From NCBI GenBank assembly GCA_027336345.1, contig DAHWFZ010000088.1, forward strand, positions 1 to 16,074: a DNA stretch of 16,074 nucleotides, in the 5' to 3' direction. Below the pieces are notes generated by a model. The model did no database searches, was not told the DNA's origin, and worked only from the letters and a program-made list of their open reading frames with translations. Below, one piece after another: positions 6,441 to 12,959 of the stretch. Position 1 is the stretch's first letter. Each line of letters starts with the position of its first letter. The DNA is from Candidatus Wolfebacteria bacterium (GTDB lineage Bacteria; Patescibacteriota; Minisyncoccia; UBA6257; UBA9933). A program made the translations under genes and the position numbers.

Positions 6441-6921
6441 AAATCATCAAAATTATCACATAGCGGTAAAAGCATTTATCAGAGATGGGGATAAGTTGCT
6501 AATTTGTAAAGATGCATTTTTTGAAGATGAGTCTGTCCCTGAATGGGATTTGCCCGGAGGGAGAATTAACAAAGAAGAATTTTTAATAAATTTTGAGGAT
6601 ATTCTAAAAAGGGAAATAAATGAAGAAATTGGCGATATTAAATATAAAAACAACGGAGCTGCCGTTATTTTCAGACATCGCCGTCCGGAGCAAAGGGAGC
6701 TGAAGGCAGACGGGAAGCCGATAATAAATATTTTGATGATTGGATTTGATCTGGAATATTTAGGAGGAGATATAAAAATTTCAGATGAGCATACGGAATA
6801 TAAATGGCTGCCAATAGAAGAATTAAGTGATGCCGAGAAGTACTTTAAGGGAGGGTGGATTGATGGAATCAGTAAATATTTGGAATATTTAAAAAATAAT
6901 AAAAGTAGGATAATATATTAG
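6430..6921 (+). CDS. Nudix hydrolase
   Basis: A 163-aa protein that would cleave a nucleoside diphosphate linked to another group. The Nudix box begins in LPGGRINKEEF and ends in REINEEIGD, so the REXXEEXG core is intact. The spacing from the first Glu to the core is about three residues longer than the standard Gx5Ex7REUXEEXGU. The C-terminal EHTEYKWLPIEELSD is typical of the family. I chose the ATG at 6430, which overlaps the MBL stop by 11 bases, over the ATG at 6412 that would overlap further. It is followed three bases later by ndk, so both probably belong to one nucleotide-handling transcript. Base use is more AT-rich than in ndk. Confidence 0.85.
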   Translation: MATENHQNYHIAVKAFIRDGDKLLICKDAFFEDESVPEWDLPGGRINKEEFLINFEDILKREINEEIGDIKYKNNGAAVIFRHRRPEQRELKADGKPIINILMIGFDLEYLGGDIKISDEHTEYKWLPIEELSDAEKYFKGGWIDGISKYLEYLKNNKSRIIY

Positions 6922-6924
6922 GAT

Positions 6925-7524
6925 ATGAAAACCGAAAAAACTTTAATTCTCATAAAACACGACGGCATTCAGCGTAATTTAATCGGTGAGATTATCGGGC
7001 GCTATGAAAGGGTGGGGCTTAAGCTTGTCGGCGCTAAAATGGTTGTTCCAACGGGCGAATTGGTGGAAAAACATTATACCGTTGATCCGGAGTGGCGAAG
7101 GAAAACAGGGGAAAAAACAATAAAAAACTATAAAGAAAAAGGGAAAACTCCGCCATCGGAAGATCCGTATGTAATTACTGGTTTGGTTTTGGAACGGCTC
7201 AAAAAATATTTTATTACCGGTCCGGTTGTGGCTATGGTTTGGCAGGGAGCTCATGCGGTTCAGGTTGCCAGAAAAATAACCGGCGGCACTGAGCCATTTT
7301 CCGCGGCAGACATAGGGACTATCCGCGGAGATTTTTCCCTGGATTCTTATTTGCTTTCGGATAAAGATGAAAGAGTTTTAAGAAACCTGGTCCACGCTTC
7401 AACTTCTCCGGAAGAGGCGGAAAAAGAAATAGCGTTATGGTTTAAACCCGAAGAAGTAATAAAGTATAAATTGGCGCAAGATGAAATTTTATATAAACCG
7501 GAACTTGAAGGATTTTTAGAATAA
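6925..7524 (+). CDS. ndk: Nucleoside-diphosphate kinase with insertions
   Basis: Transfers the gamma-phosphate between nucleoside triphosphates and diphosphates through a phospho-histidine. Conserved parts are TLILIKHDGIQRNLIGEI (Lys11), GTIRGDFSLD and NLVHASTSPEEAEKEI with the catalytic histidine His157. At 199 aa it is 50 to 60 residues longer than ordinary bacterial NDK. The extra length lies mainly in residues about 52-90 (WRRKTGEKTIKNYKEKGK and following) and about 140-152, next to the oligomer-forming region of the family, with a short C-terminal extension. AGGAT directly precedes the ATG. It sits three bases after the Nudix gene, and its TAA overlaps the ATG of a truncated downstream frame (TAATG). 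Confidence 0.93.
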   Translation: MKTEKTLILIKHDGIQRNLIGEIIGRYERVGLKLVGAKMVVPTGELVEKHYTVDPEWRRKTGEKTIKNYKEKGKTPPSEDPYVITGLVLERLKKYFITGPVVAMVWQGAHAVQVARKITGGTEPFSAADIGTIRGDFSLDSYLLSDKDERVLRNLVHASTSPEEAEKEIALWFKPEEVIKYKLAQDEILYKPELEGFLE

Positions 7525-7598
7525 TGGAAATCAAAGACAAAGAACTTCACAGGATTGCGATTACCGGGATTATTTTTGGGAAGAAATTAAGTTGGTAG
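7524..7598 (+). pseudogene. 5' remnant of a Nudix-like gene
   Basis: An open frame of 24 codons starts in the TAATG overlap with ndk and begins MEIKDKELHRIAITGIIF before an early TAG. KELHRIAITxII resembles the opening strand of some Nudix proteins. The tight stop-start overlap indicates a once-coupled downstream gene. The following bases carry no matching continuation, apart from a short open stretch in another frame up to about 7644. It is probably a truncated gene. The assignment rests on a short resemblance only. Confidence 0.35.
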
Positions 7599-7785
7599 AT
7601 GAAATTCTTGCCCCATCACCAGATCAAACACTTCATTTTTCATAACGTTATTAATAATGCGTCGCTATTATTTTAAAATATTTATTGTGAATGCTGCCTA
7701 ATATTTTTAAGAAGAATGTCCGAACGTTCGGTGTTTGGCTCGGTGCGGGGTTGAAAGGCAACCCTTCCTTTTAAAAGAGGGTGAA

Positions 7786-7847
7786 GCGAGATTGCTTTGT
7801 CTGTTCGCAAGAACATAGGATTGCCGCGGAGTATCTCGCAATGACAG
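7786..7847 (-). repeat. REP-like unit (CATTGCGAG ... GCAATCTCG type)
   Basis: Read on the minus strand the unit runs TGTCATTGCGAGA ... GCGGCAATCC ... AAGCAATCTCG, with complementary CATTGCGAG and CAATCTCG-type ends. It belongs to the general class of extragenic palindromes that begin TGTCATnnnG, as do the units at 8137-8240 and 15018-15154. It lies in the gene-free stretch 7599-7960. Confidence 0.55.
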
Positions 7848-7866
7848 AAATTTAGGCAATACAAAA

Positions 7867-7927
7867 CCTCCCTTGCTCTCCTTGCGCCGCTCGCTGAAGC
7901 TTTAGCGACACGCGGTTGGAAGGAGGG
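7867..7927 (+). repeat. Imperfect palindrome in the ndk to small-RNA gap
   Basis: CCTCCC at the left pairs with GGAGGG at the right, and TCGCT-GAAGCTTT-AGCGA forms the tip. It is GC-rich compared with its surroundings and has no open frame. Apart from this unit and the REP-like unit before it, I see nothing in 7599-7960. Confidence 0.45.
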
Positions 7928-7960
7928 TAGAAAAAAGAGCGTGTTGCTTTTATGTTTTTA

Positions 7961-7969
7961 TGTTATAAT
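7961..7969 (+). promoter_or_regulatory. Extended -10 promoter of the small RNA
   Basis: TGTTATAAT is an extended -10 (TGn-TATAAT). The nearest -35-like box, TTGCTT at 7944-7949, is only 14 bases away, so the extended -10 probably matters most. The predicted start, about 7976, coincides with the first base of the closing stem of the RNA. Confidence 0.65.
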
Positions 7970-7975
7970 ATCATT

Positions 7976-8133
7976 AAGCTTCAGTAGTGATTCTCGGAAC
8001 AATTGGATTATCAGGGAGAACAAATCATTTCAGCTCTTGGGCTGGAATTGAGTTCACCCACTTGGTCAAAAGCCGGGATAATCCCACACTGGGGCTTACT
8101 AAAAAATACCAACTTAAGTTGGTATTTTTTAGT
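7976..8133 (+). ncRNA. Stand-alone structured small RNA, possibly 6S-like
   Basis: A promoter, a long-range fold and a perfect terminator define a transcript of about 155 nt with no convincing reading frame. 7976-7989 (AAGCTTCAGTAGTG) pairs with 8085-8097 (CACACTGGGGCTT) over 13 pairs with one bulge. 8005-8012 (GGATTATC) pairs with 8077-8084 (GATAATCC), leaving a 15-nt one-sided bubble at 7990-8004. An inner hairpin TTCAGC/GCTGGAA (about 8029-8047) caps the rod. A closed stem, a large internal bubble and a terminal arm recall 6S RNA, which traps RNA polymerase, but I cannot show sequence homology. The gene after it is on the opposite strand, so this is not a riboswitch leader. Confidence 0.6.
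8098..8133 (+). terminator. Perfect 36-bp palindromic terminator
   Basis: 8098-8115 is the exact reverse complement of 8116-8133. ATACCAACTT/AAGTTGGTAT is flanked by A6 and T6. The symmetry means it can end the small RNA on the plus strand and read-through from pyrD on the minus strand. Confidence 0.9.
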
Positions 8134-8136
8134 ACC

Positions 8137-8240
8137 GTCATTCCGGCCATTGAGCCGGAATCTAATTTTTAATTTTTAGATTCCGTTTTTTAACGAAATA
8201 ATAAGGCGGGATTATAGATTCCCGCTTCCGCGGGAATGAC
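8137..8240 (+). repeat. REPIN-like pair of inverted REP units
   Basis: GTCATTCCGG...CCGGAATCT (8137-8163) faces TAGATTCCCGC...GCGGGAATGAC (8215-8240), two REP-like palindromes in inverted orientation with a 50-bp AT-rich centre. It lies between the small-RNA terminator and the pyrD stop and encodes no protein. Confidence 0.65.
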
Positions 8241-8260
8241 AGGAAACATATATAGATTTT

Positions 8261-9391
8261 TTATACTACATCCGCTCCGATTGCCTCGGATATGTTTTTA
8301 AACCCGTCTCTTTCAAGAAGCTTTGCGAGTCCGTAATTGATTTGCCCTATAAGCTGGGGGCCTTCAAAAATCATCCCGGTGATAAGCTGCACCAACGAAG
8401 CGCCGAGGCGGATTTTTTTATAAGCGTCTTCAGCCGAGAACACTCCTCCGACGCCGATAATAATAAATTTACCGCCGCCTTTCTTGTAAATATATTTAAT
8501 CAAGTCGTTTGCGAGCTGTTCCACGGGTTTGCCGGATATGCCGCCGTGGCCCGGGTCCACCCTCTTCAATTCTTCGGGGTCGCAATTCTTCAAATACTCT
8601 CTGTGTTTTGTAAGGTTGCTGGCGATAAATCCGTCTATCCCGTAAAGTCCAGCCAGCTCGATTATTTTATCAATTGTTTCTTTCTCCAAATCGGGCTGCA
8701 TTTTTATAAAAATCGGTTTGGTGATTTTCAACTTGGAAACTTCTTTCAAAAGTTTTTCCAGATTCCCGGGGTTGTGGAATTCGGCTCCTCCGCAGGTGTT
8801 GGGGCATGAAATGTTTATGGTGAAATAGTCTCCCAAATTTCCGGCAGAAAATATTTTCAATGATTTTATGTAATCCGGGATTTCTTTTTCCAGCCCTATG
8901 ACATCTGTTGAATTTGTCCTGGCCACGCTTATGCCGACGGGGATGTCAAACTCGGCTTTTTTAAGGCGCTGATAAATTTTTTCCGCCCCGTCGTTTTTCA
9001 ATCCGTACCAGACTATTATTCCTTTTGATTTTATAAGCCTCCAAAGCCTGGGCTTGGGATTTCCAAGGCAAGGTTCGCCGGTAACCGATCCGATTTCTTC
9101 AAAGCCGAATCCCAAAGGTCCTGCGATCCGGGTCATCTCCGCGTTTTTATCGAATCCGGCCGCCAATCCGACCGGGTTTTTAAAGTAAATGCCAAGGATA
9201 TTTTGTTCAAGAGATTTATTGGAGTACTCCAGCAGCATGGCCGTAAATTTTCTGGTGGCTGAATAATTTCCGAAAATTTTTCCCAAATCCACGGCCCGGT
9301 CATGAACTTTTTCCGGGTCCATTAAAAAGATAATCCGCTTTGTGGCGTTTTTATAAAAAAATTGTATTAATTTTTGGATATTTTGTTGCAT
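8261..9391 (-). CDS. pyrD: Dihydroorotate dehydrogenase, class 2-like
   Basis: Oxidises dihydroorotate to orotate in pyrimidine synthesis, with bound FMN. The 376-aa protein has the N-terminal helical extension and MDPEKVHDRA segment typical of the membrane-associated, quinone-linked class 2. FKNPVGLAAGFDKNAE (FMN/phosphate region), NISCPNT, FIASNLT, GGISGKP and GVGGVFSAEDAYKKI...GASLVQLITGMIFEGP follow in the family order. Residue 196 in NISCPNT is Cys, whereas class 2 enzymes usually have Ser as the catalytic base and class 1 enzymes have Cys. It is the only plus-strand-opposed housekeeping gene in the window and converges on the small-RNA gene. No Shine-Dalgarno is seen before the ATG. It probably lies at the inner membrane face. 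Confidence 0.93.
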   Translation of the reverse strand: MQQNIQKLIQFFYKNATKRIIFLMDPEKVHDRAVDLGKIFGNYSATRKFTAMLLEYSNKSLEQNILGIYFKNPVGLAAGFDKNAEMTRIAGPLGFGFEEIGSVTGEPCLGNPKPRLWRLIKSKGIIVWYGLKNDGAEKIYQRLKKAEFDIPVGISVARTNSTDVIGLEKEIPDYIKSLKIFSAGNLGDYFTINISCPNTCGGAEFHNPGNLEKLLKEVSKLKITKPIFIKMQPDLEKETIDKIIELAGLYGIDGFIASNLTKHREYLKNCDPEELKRVDPGHGGISGKPVEQLANDLIKYIYKKGGGKFIIIGVGGVFSAEDAYKKIRLGASLVQLITGMIFEGPQLIGQINYGLAKLLERDGFKNISEAIGADVV

Positions 9392-9413
9392 TAATATTGT
9401 TTATGAAGTTATT

Positions 9414-9467
9414 CCGATTCTTGCGCTTGTTGGAAGCAGGCTTCCTCCGCGTTAGCGTCAAGAATCC
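9414..9467 (+). repeat. Dispersed repeat, copy A (TTGTTGGAAGCnGGCTTCC type)
   Basis: ATTCTTGCGCTTGTTGGAAG...CAGGCTTCCTCCGCGTTAGCGTCAAGAATC resembles 13830-13883 and the reverse complement of 15053-15117. The core GGAAGC-AGGCTTCC is partly palindromic. It fills part of the divergent gap between pyrD and rpmB. Confidence 0.6.
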
Positions 9468-9586
9468 AATGAGATTCTTTATCAGATTCGGATGGCAAAG
9501 TTATATTTTATTATTTAAAGCCCATATATTGACTAATCTAAGTCTATAGGCTAATATTTACAAATCAATTAATTATACACAAATTT

Positions 9587-9769
9587 ATGAGACAGTGCGA
9601 AAAATGCGGGAAAGGGTCAATTATCAGGGGAGCCAGAAAAAAGCTCCGCGGTAAATTCAACCCAACCGTCAAAACAAGAAAATATCCGAATCTTCAGAAA
9701 TCCCTAATAGACGGAGAGCGGCTTTTGGTTTGCACGGGGTGCATAAGAACAGCTGCTAAAGCCAAATAG
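9587..9769 (+). CDS. rpmB: 50S ribosomal protein L28, zinc-ribbon form
   Basis: A 60-aa large-subunit protein. CEKC (residues 4-7) and CTGC (about 49-52) form a complete C4 zinc site, and RKYPNLQ in the middle is a conserved L28 block. The length is normal for the short zinc-containing form. There is no Shine-Dalgarno; TATACA about ten bases before the ATG could be a -10 box for a nearly leaderless transcript. A terminator follows at once, so it is probably monocistronic. Confidence 0.95.
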   Translation: MRQCEKCGKGSIIRGARKKLRGKFNPTVKTRKYPNLQKSLIDGERLLVCTGCIRTAAKAK

Positions 9770-9774
9770 AAATT

Positions 9775-9813
9775 AAAAAAATCGCCTCAAATTTACTTTC
9801 GGGGCGATTTTTT
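9775..9813 (+). terminator. Intrinsic terminator after rpmB
   Basis: AAAAAATCGCC and GGCGATTTTTT form an 11-bp stem around a 17-nt loop, ending in a T-run, 6 bases after the stop. Confidence 0.85.
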
Positions 9814-9886
9814 GTTGAGTTATATAAGTTAAAACTATATACTGATTTTTGTATAAACGGGCTGTAGTATAGTGGTAGTACGCGAT

Positions 9887-9916
9887 CCCAGTAATTCAAC
9901 TAGTTAAATTACTGGG
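9887..9916 (+). repeat. 30-bp palindrome in the anticodon arm of the tRNA relic
   Basis: CCCAGTAATT and AATTACTGGG are exact reverse complements around CAACTAGTTA, which is itself nearly palindromic. It begins with the same CCCAGTAA as the MITE-like element at 3412-3634. It replaces the anticodon stem-loop of the interrupted tRNA. Confidence 0.75.
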
Positions 9917-9927
9917 CGAGGCTGGGG

Positions 9928-9953
9928 ATTAAAGCAAATTTTTTTGCTTTAAT
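9928..9953 (+). repeat. AT-rich palindrome inside the T-loop insertion
   Basis: ATTAAAGCAAA and TTTGCTTTAAT form an 11-bp stem around four T residues. It is placed just inside the left edge of the insertion that carries tRNA-Pro(GGG). Confidence 0.7.
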
Positions 9954-9990
9954 GGATATTTTAGAAAATTATCAATTTTGTCATCAATGT

Positions 9991-10061
9991 CGGGCCATCG
10001 GATAACGGCAGTCCGTGCCCTTGGGGTGGGTATAGTAGCGGTTCAATTCCGCTTGGCCCGA
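9991..10061 (+). tRNA. tRNA-Pro(GGG)
   Basis: Acceptor CGGGCCA pairs with TGGCCCG, discriminator A. The D-stem is GGA/TCC, the anticodon stem TGCCC/GGGTA (one G-U) and the loop TTGGGGT with anticodon GGG. The variable loop is TAGT and the T-arm AGCGG-TTCAATT-CCGCT. CCA is not encoded. The C1-G72 pair fits tRNA-Pro. The flanks extend the acceptor helix well beyond the tRNA (ATCAATGT before, ACATTGCTGAT after), which is unusual for a tRNA precursor. The gene lies wholly inside the interrupted tRNA relic. Confidence 0.88.
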
Positions 10062-10252
10062 CATTGCTGATGAAAAATTCCCCAGAATTTTGCAGTCTGG
10101 GTACCCCGCGGCGCTAAATTTGGTAAAGTATTATCAAATTTGCTCTGCTGCGATTCCCAGCAGCCCGACATCCGTAAATCGTTGGAACAATATCCATTTT
10201 TGTTCGTTATAAACTTAACAAGAAAGGCATATTTTAAGCCGCTTTTACTATT

Positions 10253-10280
10253 TTGAAATTTAATCCCTTTGTAATACAAT
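10253..10280 (+). promoter_or_regulatory. Sigma70-type promoter for the AI-2E family gene
   Basis: TTGAAA, 16-bp spacer, TACAAT. It would give a leader of about 90 nt before the ATG at 10378. The stretch 10169-10252 shows nothing else I can identify. Confidence 0.5.
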
Positions 10281-10338
10281 AACAGCAAATAAAGCGTGAA
10301 AAATATCAAGATTCAACCCACGCCGATGGCGGGGCGCT

Positions 10339-10375
10339 GAATTTGGTAGTTTCGCCTTTGGCTCAAACCAAATTC
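10339..10375 (+). repeat. Hairpin directly before the AI-2E start codon
   Basis: GAATTTGGT (10339-10347) pairs with ACCAAATTC (10367-10375), and the ATG follows three bases later. A related hairpin with the same left part (GCGCTAAATTTGGTA) lies at about 10110-10142. The position could mask translation initiation, or it may be a repeat that landed at the start. Confidence 0.5.
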
Positions 10376-10377
10376 GC

Positions 10378-11388
10378 ATGGACAAGCAAAAATTCGAAAT
10401 TTCATGGATTTCATTATGGAGGGTGTTTTTTATGCTTGTTTTGGTTCTTAGCCTTTATGTTATTTCTCCCGTGCTGGTTGTCTTGCTGATGGCGATTGTC
10501 ATTTCATCCGCCCTTGACGCTCCTTTGAATTATCTGGAAACTAAAAAAGTTCCGCGCCTTCTTGGAATTTTGTTTATTTTCATCGCCTTATTTTCAATTT
10601 TTATTTTGCTTTTGTACACGATTATTCCGATTGTCGGGATTGAGTTTAAAGAGTTATTTTCAAATTTGGATAAGGTCCAAGCCGCCCTTGTGAGCGTTTT
10701 TGGAATATCGTCATCCGTGGATTTTAATTTCAGCAATATCAGCATTACGTCGCTTATTTTCCCTGCCAGCACTTCCGTTTTTAATATTATTCCGACAGTT
10801 TTTGAAAATACTGTTTTGGCCATTGCGACCATTGTAATTTCTTTTTATCTCGCTCTTTACAGGGACGGAATTGAAAATTTCTTGCGGGCGGTTTTGCCCT
10901 TGGCTTACGAAGATTATTCCATCAGTGTTTTTCACAGGGCCAGAAAAAAAATCGGCAAATGGCTTGAGGGGCAAATATTTTTGAGTTTTATTATCGCGAT
11001 AGCCGTGGCAGCGGGCCTGAGAATCCTTGGCGTTAATTACAGCCTGGTTTTGGGGCTGATTGCCGGACTTCTTGAAATTATCCCTTTCATCGGACCGTTG
11101 ATTGCAGGCTTTATTGCTTTTCTGGTCGCTGTATCCCAATCATTCGTGCTGGGGATTTATGTGGTAATTTTATTTACAATCATCCAGCAGCTGGAATCGC
11201 ATTTGCTGGTCCCCATAGTAATGAGAAAAACCACCGGAATACACCCGGTTATTGTCGTGCTTGCTATTTTGGCCGGTTCTCAGATCGGCGGTTTCGCCGG
11301 GGCTATACTTTCAATACCAATCGTGGTTATTTTGCAGGAGCTTGTTGAAGACTTCGGCGCCAGAAAGTACAGGCAGCAGCCTCTTTAA
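10378..11388 (+). CDS. AI-2E family (PerM/TqsA-like, DUF20) membrane protein
   Basis: A 336-aa inner-membrane protein with about eight hydrophobic helices: two pairs at residues 12-80, a non-membrane segment at about 85-135, then helices from about 140 onward. The family block GLLEIIPFIGPLIAGFIAFLVA (part: LEIIPFIGPLIAG) and the C-terminal HPVIVVLAILAGSQIGGFAG are clear. Family members are implicated in export of small molecules or in Na+/H+ antiport; no substrate can be given. The ATG at 10378 is kept because EISWISLWRV fits the conserved N-terminus, although GGAGGG precedes an internal ATG at 10432 by eight bases. The upstream leader carries hairpins and no Shine-Dalgarno. Confidence 0.88.
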   Translation: MDKQKFEISWISLWRVFFMLVLVLSLYVISPVLVVLLMAIVISSALDAPLNYLETKKVPRLLGILFIFIALFSIFILLLYTIIPIVGIEFKELFSNLDKVQAALVSVFGISSSVDFNFSNISITSLIFPASTSVFNIIPTVFENTVLAIATIVISFYLALYRDGIENFLRAVLPLAYEDYSISVFHRARKKIGKWLEGQIFLSFIIAIAVAAGLRILGVNYSLVLGLIAGLLEIIPFIGPLIAGFIAFLVAVSQSFVLGIYVVILFTIIQQLESHLLVPIVMRKTTGIHPVIVVLAILAGSQIGGFAGAILSIPIVVILQELVEDFGARKYRQQPL

Positions 11389-11419
11389 ATCTGATCTTGG
11401 ATTGTGTTATTCTGGTTAG

Positions 11420-12874
11420 ATGGAAAAGTTTTATATTACCACGTCAATTCCTTATGCCAGCGCCGGGCCGCACGTTGGCCATATTTTGGACCCTCTTATA
11501 GCCGATGTTTTGGCTCGTTACCATAGGGATGTAAAAAATGAGGAGGTAAAATTTTTGGTCGGCACGGACGAACATGGCATAAAAATTGTAAGGACGGCGG
11601 AAGCTCAAAACAAAACTCCCAAGCAGCTGGTTGATGAGAATTCTGCCAAATATCGCGCATTGAAAGAAACGCTTAATTTGTCATACACGGATTTCATAAG
11701 GACAACGGATCGGGAAAAACATTGGCCCGGAGTTATAAAAATGTGGAATCTGCTGCTGGAGGCCGGTAAAATCGAAAAGCGGAAATATCGCGGTTTATAT
11801 TGCGTCGGGCATGAATCTTTTGTGACTGAAAAAGATCTGGTAAACGGAATTTGTCCGGACCATCAAAAAGCGCCGGAAGTCATTGAGGAAGAAAATTGGT
11901 TTTTTAAATTGTCCGATCATTCCAAACAAATAGCCGAAGCGCTCGAATCGGGAAAAATGCAAGTTGTGCCGGAATCCAGAAAAAACGAAATTTTATCGCT
12001 TATTAAAGAAGGACTGGAAGATGTCAGTTTTTCGCGCCCCAAAAAAGATTTATCCTGGGGAGTGCCTGTTCCGAATGATTCGGAACAAACAATGTACGTT
12101 TGGTGCGACGCGCTGGTCAACTATATTTCCGCAATCGGCTATGGCCGCGATGATAATGAAGTCAGTAAATGGTGGCCGGCGGATATACAGGTGATAGGAA
12201 AGGATAATTTAAGATTTCATGCGGCAATTTGGCCGGGGATGCTTTTGGCAGCCGGACTCAAACTTCCAAAAATCATATTCGTCCACGGGTTTGTAAATGT
12301 TGATGGGAAAAAAATATCAAAAACCGTAGGCAATGTTATTTTGCCCGAAGAAATTGTGAAAAAATATGGAACCGACGCGACGCGTTATTATTTTTTACGC
12401 GAATTTCCAGCAACAAACGACGGAGATTTTTCGTTTGAAAAATTTGAAGAAAGGTATAATGGAGAACTTGCCAATGGTTTGGGTAATCTGGTTGCAAGGG
12501 TTTTAACTTTGGCGAGTAAGACTAATCTTGAAATTAAAGCGAGCGATTTAAAAGAATATCGTAATGGTAATACTATAAGTGCGACAAGAATTGAAATTAG
12601 TAAGTTAATGAATGAATTTAAATTTAATGAAGTATTAGCAAGAATTTGGTTATTAATAACTCTTGCAGATGGGATGGTTACTCAAGAAAAAGTATGGGAA
12701 AATACTGATTCAAAAAAAGAAATAATGGAACATTTAATTTTTTCCGTAAAAAATATCGCTCAAATGATTTTTCCGTTTATGCCGGCAACTTCCGAGAAAA
12801 TTTTAAAAAGCATTGACGATTCCGGCGATGTTGTAAAAATTACAAAACCGGAAAATTTGTTTCCAAGAATCTAA
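11420..12874 (+). CDS. metG: Methionyl-tRNA synthetase
   Basis: Charges tRNA-Met in the cytoplasm. The 484-aa protein has the Rossmann core with a HIGH-type motif HVGH (residues 18-21), the connective-peptide region with Cys128 and Cys145, WCDALVNYISAIGY, and the KMSKS-type loop KKISKT (297-302). A helical anticodon-binding domain follows. The length fits the short bacterial form without the C-terminal EMAP-like domain. TATTCT six bases before the ATG would give a nearly leaderless mRNA. Codons for residues about 375-440 (12542-12740) are clearly more AT-rich than the flanks, as if replaced by recombination. A free 31-bp gap separates it from the AI-2E gene. Confidence 0.96.
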   Translation: MEKFYITTSIPYASAGPHVGHILDPLIADVLARYHRDVKNEEVKFLVGTDEHGIKIVRTAEAQNKTPKQLVDENSAKYRALKETLNLSYTDFIRTTDREKHWPGVIKMWNLLLEAGKIEKRKYRGLYCVGHESFVTEKDLVNGICPDHQKAPEVIEEENWFFKLSDHSKQIAEALESGKMQVVPESRKNEILSLIKEGLEDVSFSRPKKDLSWGVPVPNDSEQTMYVWCDALVNYISAIGYGRDDNEVSKWWPADIQVIGKDNLRFHAAIWPGMLLAAGLKLPKIIFVHGFVNVDGKKISKTVGNVILPEEIVKKYGTDATRYYFLREFPATNDGDFSFEKFEERYNGELANGLGNLVARVLTLASKTNLEIKASDLKEYRNGNTISATRIEISKLMNEFKFNEVLARIWLLITLADGMVTQEKVWENTDSKKEIMEHLIFSVKNIAQMIFPFMPATSEKILKSIDDSGDVVKITKPENLFPRI

Positions 12875-12890
12875 AGAATTAAATTTATTT

Positions 12891-12959
12891 GTTAACGAGT
12901 TCGCGGGTTAACGCGTTTTTTATCTAACCCGTTAACCCGTTAACGCGCTAAACTGATCA
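12891..12959 (+). repeat. GTTAACG repeat module upstream of tatD
   Basis: The module contains repeated GTTAACG and GTTAACCC units and a hairpin CGGGTTA...TAACCCG, and ends CGCGCTAAACTGATCA directly before the tatD ATG. The same module stands before gatC (14587-14652), with matched changes in both arms of the hairpin. Confidence 0.65.

Larger units (their letters stand above)
9858..10168 (+). pseudogene. Interrupted tRNA-Pro relic (two insertions)
   Basis: The 5' part reads acceptor CGGGCTG (9858-9864), TA, D-arm GTAT-AGTGGTA-GTAC (9867-9881) and then G-CGAT. The 3' part reads T-loop end CGATT (10151-10155), T-stem CCCAG (10156-10160), acceptor CAGCCCG (10161-10167) and A. The matching T-stem strand CTGGG stands at 9922-9926 after a variable-loop-like CGAGG. 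The acceptor and T-stem halves match perfectly across 230-300 bases. C1-G72 is a bacterial tRNA-Pro feature. The anticodon arm is replaced by a 30-bp palindrome (9887-9916), and the T-loop is opened by about 224 bases that contain a whole tRNA-Pro. As it stands, no anticodon can be assigned, so it is probably a dead gene unless an RNA is spliced out. Confidence 0.55.

Noticed and set aside
7987..8172. 61-codon frame in the small-RNA region
   Set aside because: It crosses the perfect terminator palindrome and a REP-like unit; the RNA fold explains the segment better.
8342..8809. 155-codon plus-strand frame opposite pyrD
   Set aside because: It is a shadow of the clearly conserved pyrD frame and shows no family features.
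10321..10377. Possible tRNA-Leu-like fragment (GCCGATGGCGGGG...AATTTGGTAG)
   Set aside because: The resemblance to a tRNA-Leu 5' half is weak and the bases are explained by the hairpin before the AI-2E start.
10711..11139. 142-codon minus-strand frame opposite the AI-2E gene
   Set aside because: Polar, Asn/Lys-rich antisense of membrane helices; the plus-strand protein is well supported.
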